Positions 63,611 to 64,000 of a DNA stretch of 64,000 bases are shown here, piece by piece (within the stretch, counting starts at the first letter, position 1; each line of letters starts with the position of its first letter). The position numbers were made by a program, and so were the translations under genes. The notes below the pieces were generated by a model. It had not been told where the DNA came from, ran no database searches, and was given only the letters and a program-made list of their open reading frames with translations. Origin of the DNA: Methylobacterium symbioticum (GTDB taxonomy: Bacteria > Pseudomonadota > Alphaproteobacteria > Rhizobiales > Beijerinckiaceae); assembly GCF_902141845.1 (NCBI RefSeq), contig NZ_CABFPH010000001.1, positions 62,001 through 126,000 on the forward strand. Reading direction: 5' to 3'.

Positions 63611-64000
63611 TCAGCTCTCGTCGGCGACGGCCTCGTTCTCGTCGGCCTCGGGATCGACCACGATGACCTCACCCCGCAGGTAGCGGGCCTGGACCTCGGC
63701 CACGCGTCGGGCCGCCTGTGCGTGACGGCCAGAGACGGAGCTATCCGGATCGAGGGCGCTGCCCCGCTTGGCCGCGAGCAGAGCCGGGTCGCCCCACCGG
63801 TCGAGCAGGATCTGGAAAGCCTCGTAGCGGGCGGCATCGAAGGCGATCCGCCGGCCCATCATGTCCTTGTACGGATGGGCCGGATGGAGGCCGGCGCAGG
63901 GCACCCAGCCCGCCGGGATCGGGGTCGTCGCCGCGTGCGTGCGGCCGCTCCGCAGGAGCTTCGGGAGGACGTGGGTGTGTGGGCCCTCGGGGCTTGTGCC
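63611..64000 (-). CDS. conserved hypothetical protein, 5' part beyond window edge
   Basis: The frame is open from the right edge to the stop at 63611, giving at least 129 residues. The sequence runs PEGPHTHVLPKLLRSGRTHA, then PIPAGWVPCAGLHPAHPYKD, then a helix (AFDAARYEAFQILLDRWGDP), then SVSGRHAQAARRVAEVQARYLRG, and ends with an acidic tail (DPEADENEAVADES). It looks like a conserved soluble protein, but I cannot name the family with confidence. An internal GTG at 63904 is a possible start but cuts the HTHVLPK region, which reads as protein. Confidence 0.65.
   Translation of the reverse strand, partial: GTSPEGPHTHVLPKLLRSGRTHAATTPIPAGWVPCAGLHPAHPYKDMMGRRIAFDAARYEAFQILLDRWGDPALLAAKRGSALDPDSSVSGRHAQAARRVAEVQARYLRGEVIVVDPEADENEAVADES

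Overview
The window is high-GC DNA (about 70% by eye), densely packed with genes on both strands. The gene families point to an alphaproteobacterium of the Methylobacterium/Methylorubrum type: 29-residue PqqA precursors of the methylotroph kind, an LdtR-type MarR regulator beside a DUF6163 membrane protein, a haem FixL with FixJ and FixK, the alphaproteobacterial Mg-type HemB, and a bacterial leucyl/arginyl transferase. This assignment is inference from gene content; no rRNA gene is present to confirm it.

Layout. 1-9 kb: radC (cut by the left edge), map, a CHCC zinc-finger protein, a flavin monooxygenase, tRNA-Leu(UAA), the Mg transporter gene mgtE, two tandem orphan pqqA genes with their own terminator, ldtR/DUF6163, hemB, a lipoprotein and an RDD protein. 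9.4-16.4 kb: bpt, then an oxygen-response block (fixL-fixJ, a single-domain receiver, fixK, a 71-aa protein) with two FixK-type boxes, followed by mgtC and a soluble double-PAS chemoreceptor. 16.6-27 kb: thrS, rsmB, an SDHAF4-like protein, soxC-soxD, a NitT/TauT-type binding protein with a ThDP enzyme, and an MFS exporter.

27-46 kb is rich in signalling: a Ser/Thr kinase fused through a membrane segment to a formylglycine-enzyme-like domain, a DUF4399 protein, a class III cyclase with an FHA domain, a PAP2 phosphatase, a large membrane histidine kinase translationally coupled to a UgpB-like binding protein, a receiver-DUF3369-kinase hybrid, an OmpR regulator with a compositionally odd C-terminus, a two-subunit molybdenum hydroxylase and a manganese catalase. 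46-51.5 kb: a lyase-dctA-fumC operon divergent from a GntR/UTRA regulator, with an evident operator pair between them. 51.7-54.7 kb: a two-component system followed by two small secreted GCG_CRPN-type proteins; near-identical inverted boxes precede both the regulator and the first small protein.

55-59 kb: a binding protein, a dialkylglycine-decarboxylase-like enzyme and a LysR regulator, bracketed by a short direct repeat. 59-64 kb: a SnoaL-like protein, a YgiQ-type radical SAM protein, three small secreted proteins (two of them paralogous) and a conserved protein cut by the right edge. No insertion sequence, integrase, CRISPR array, rRNA or complete prophage is visible. The most interesting points are the tandem pqqA pair, the kinase-FGE fusion, the kinase coupled to a binding protein, the FixK-box small genes and the mirrored boxes around the 51.7-54.7 kb system.
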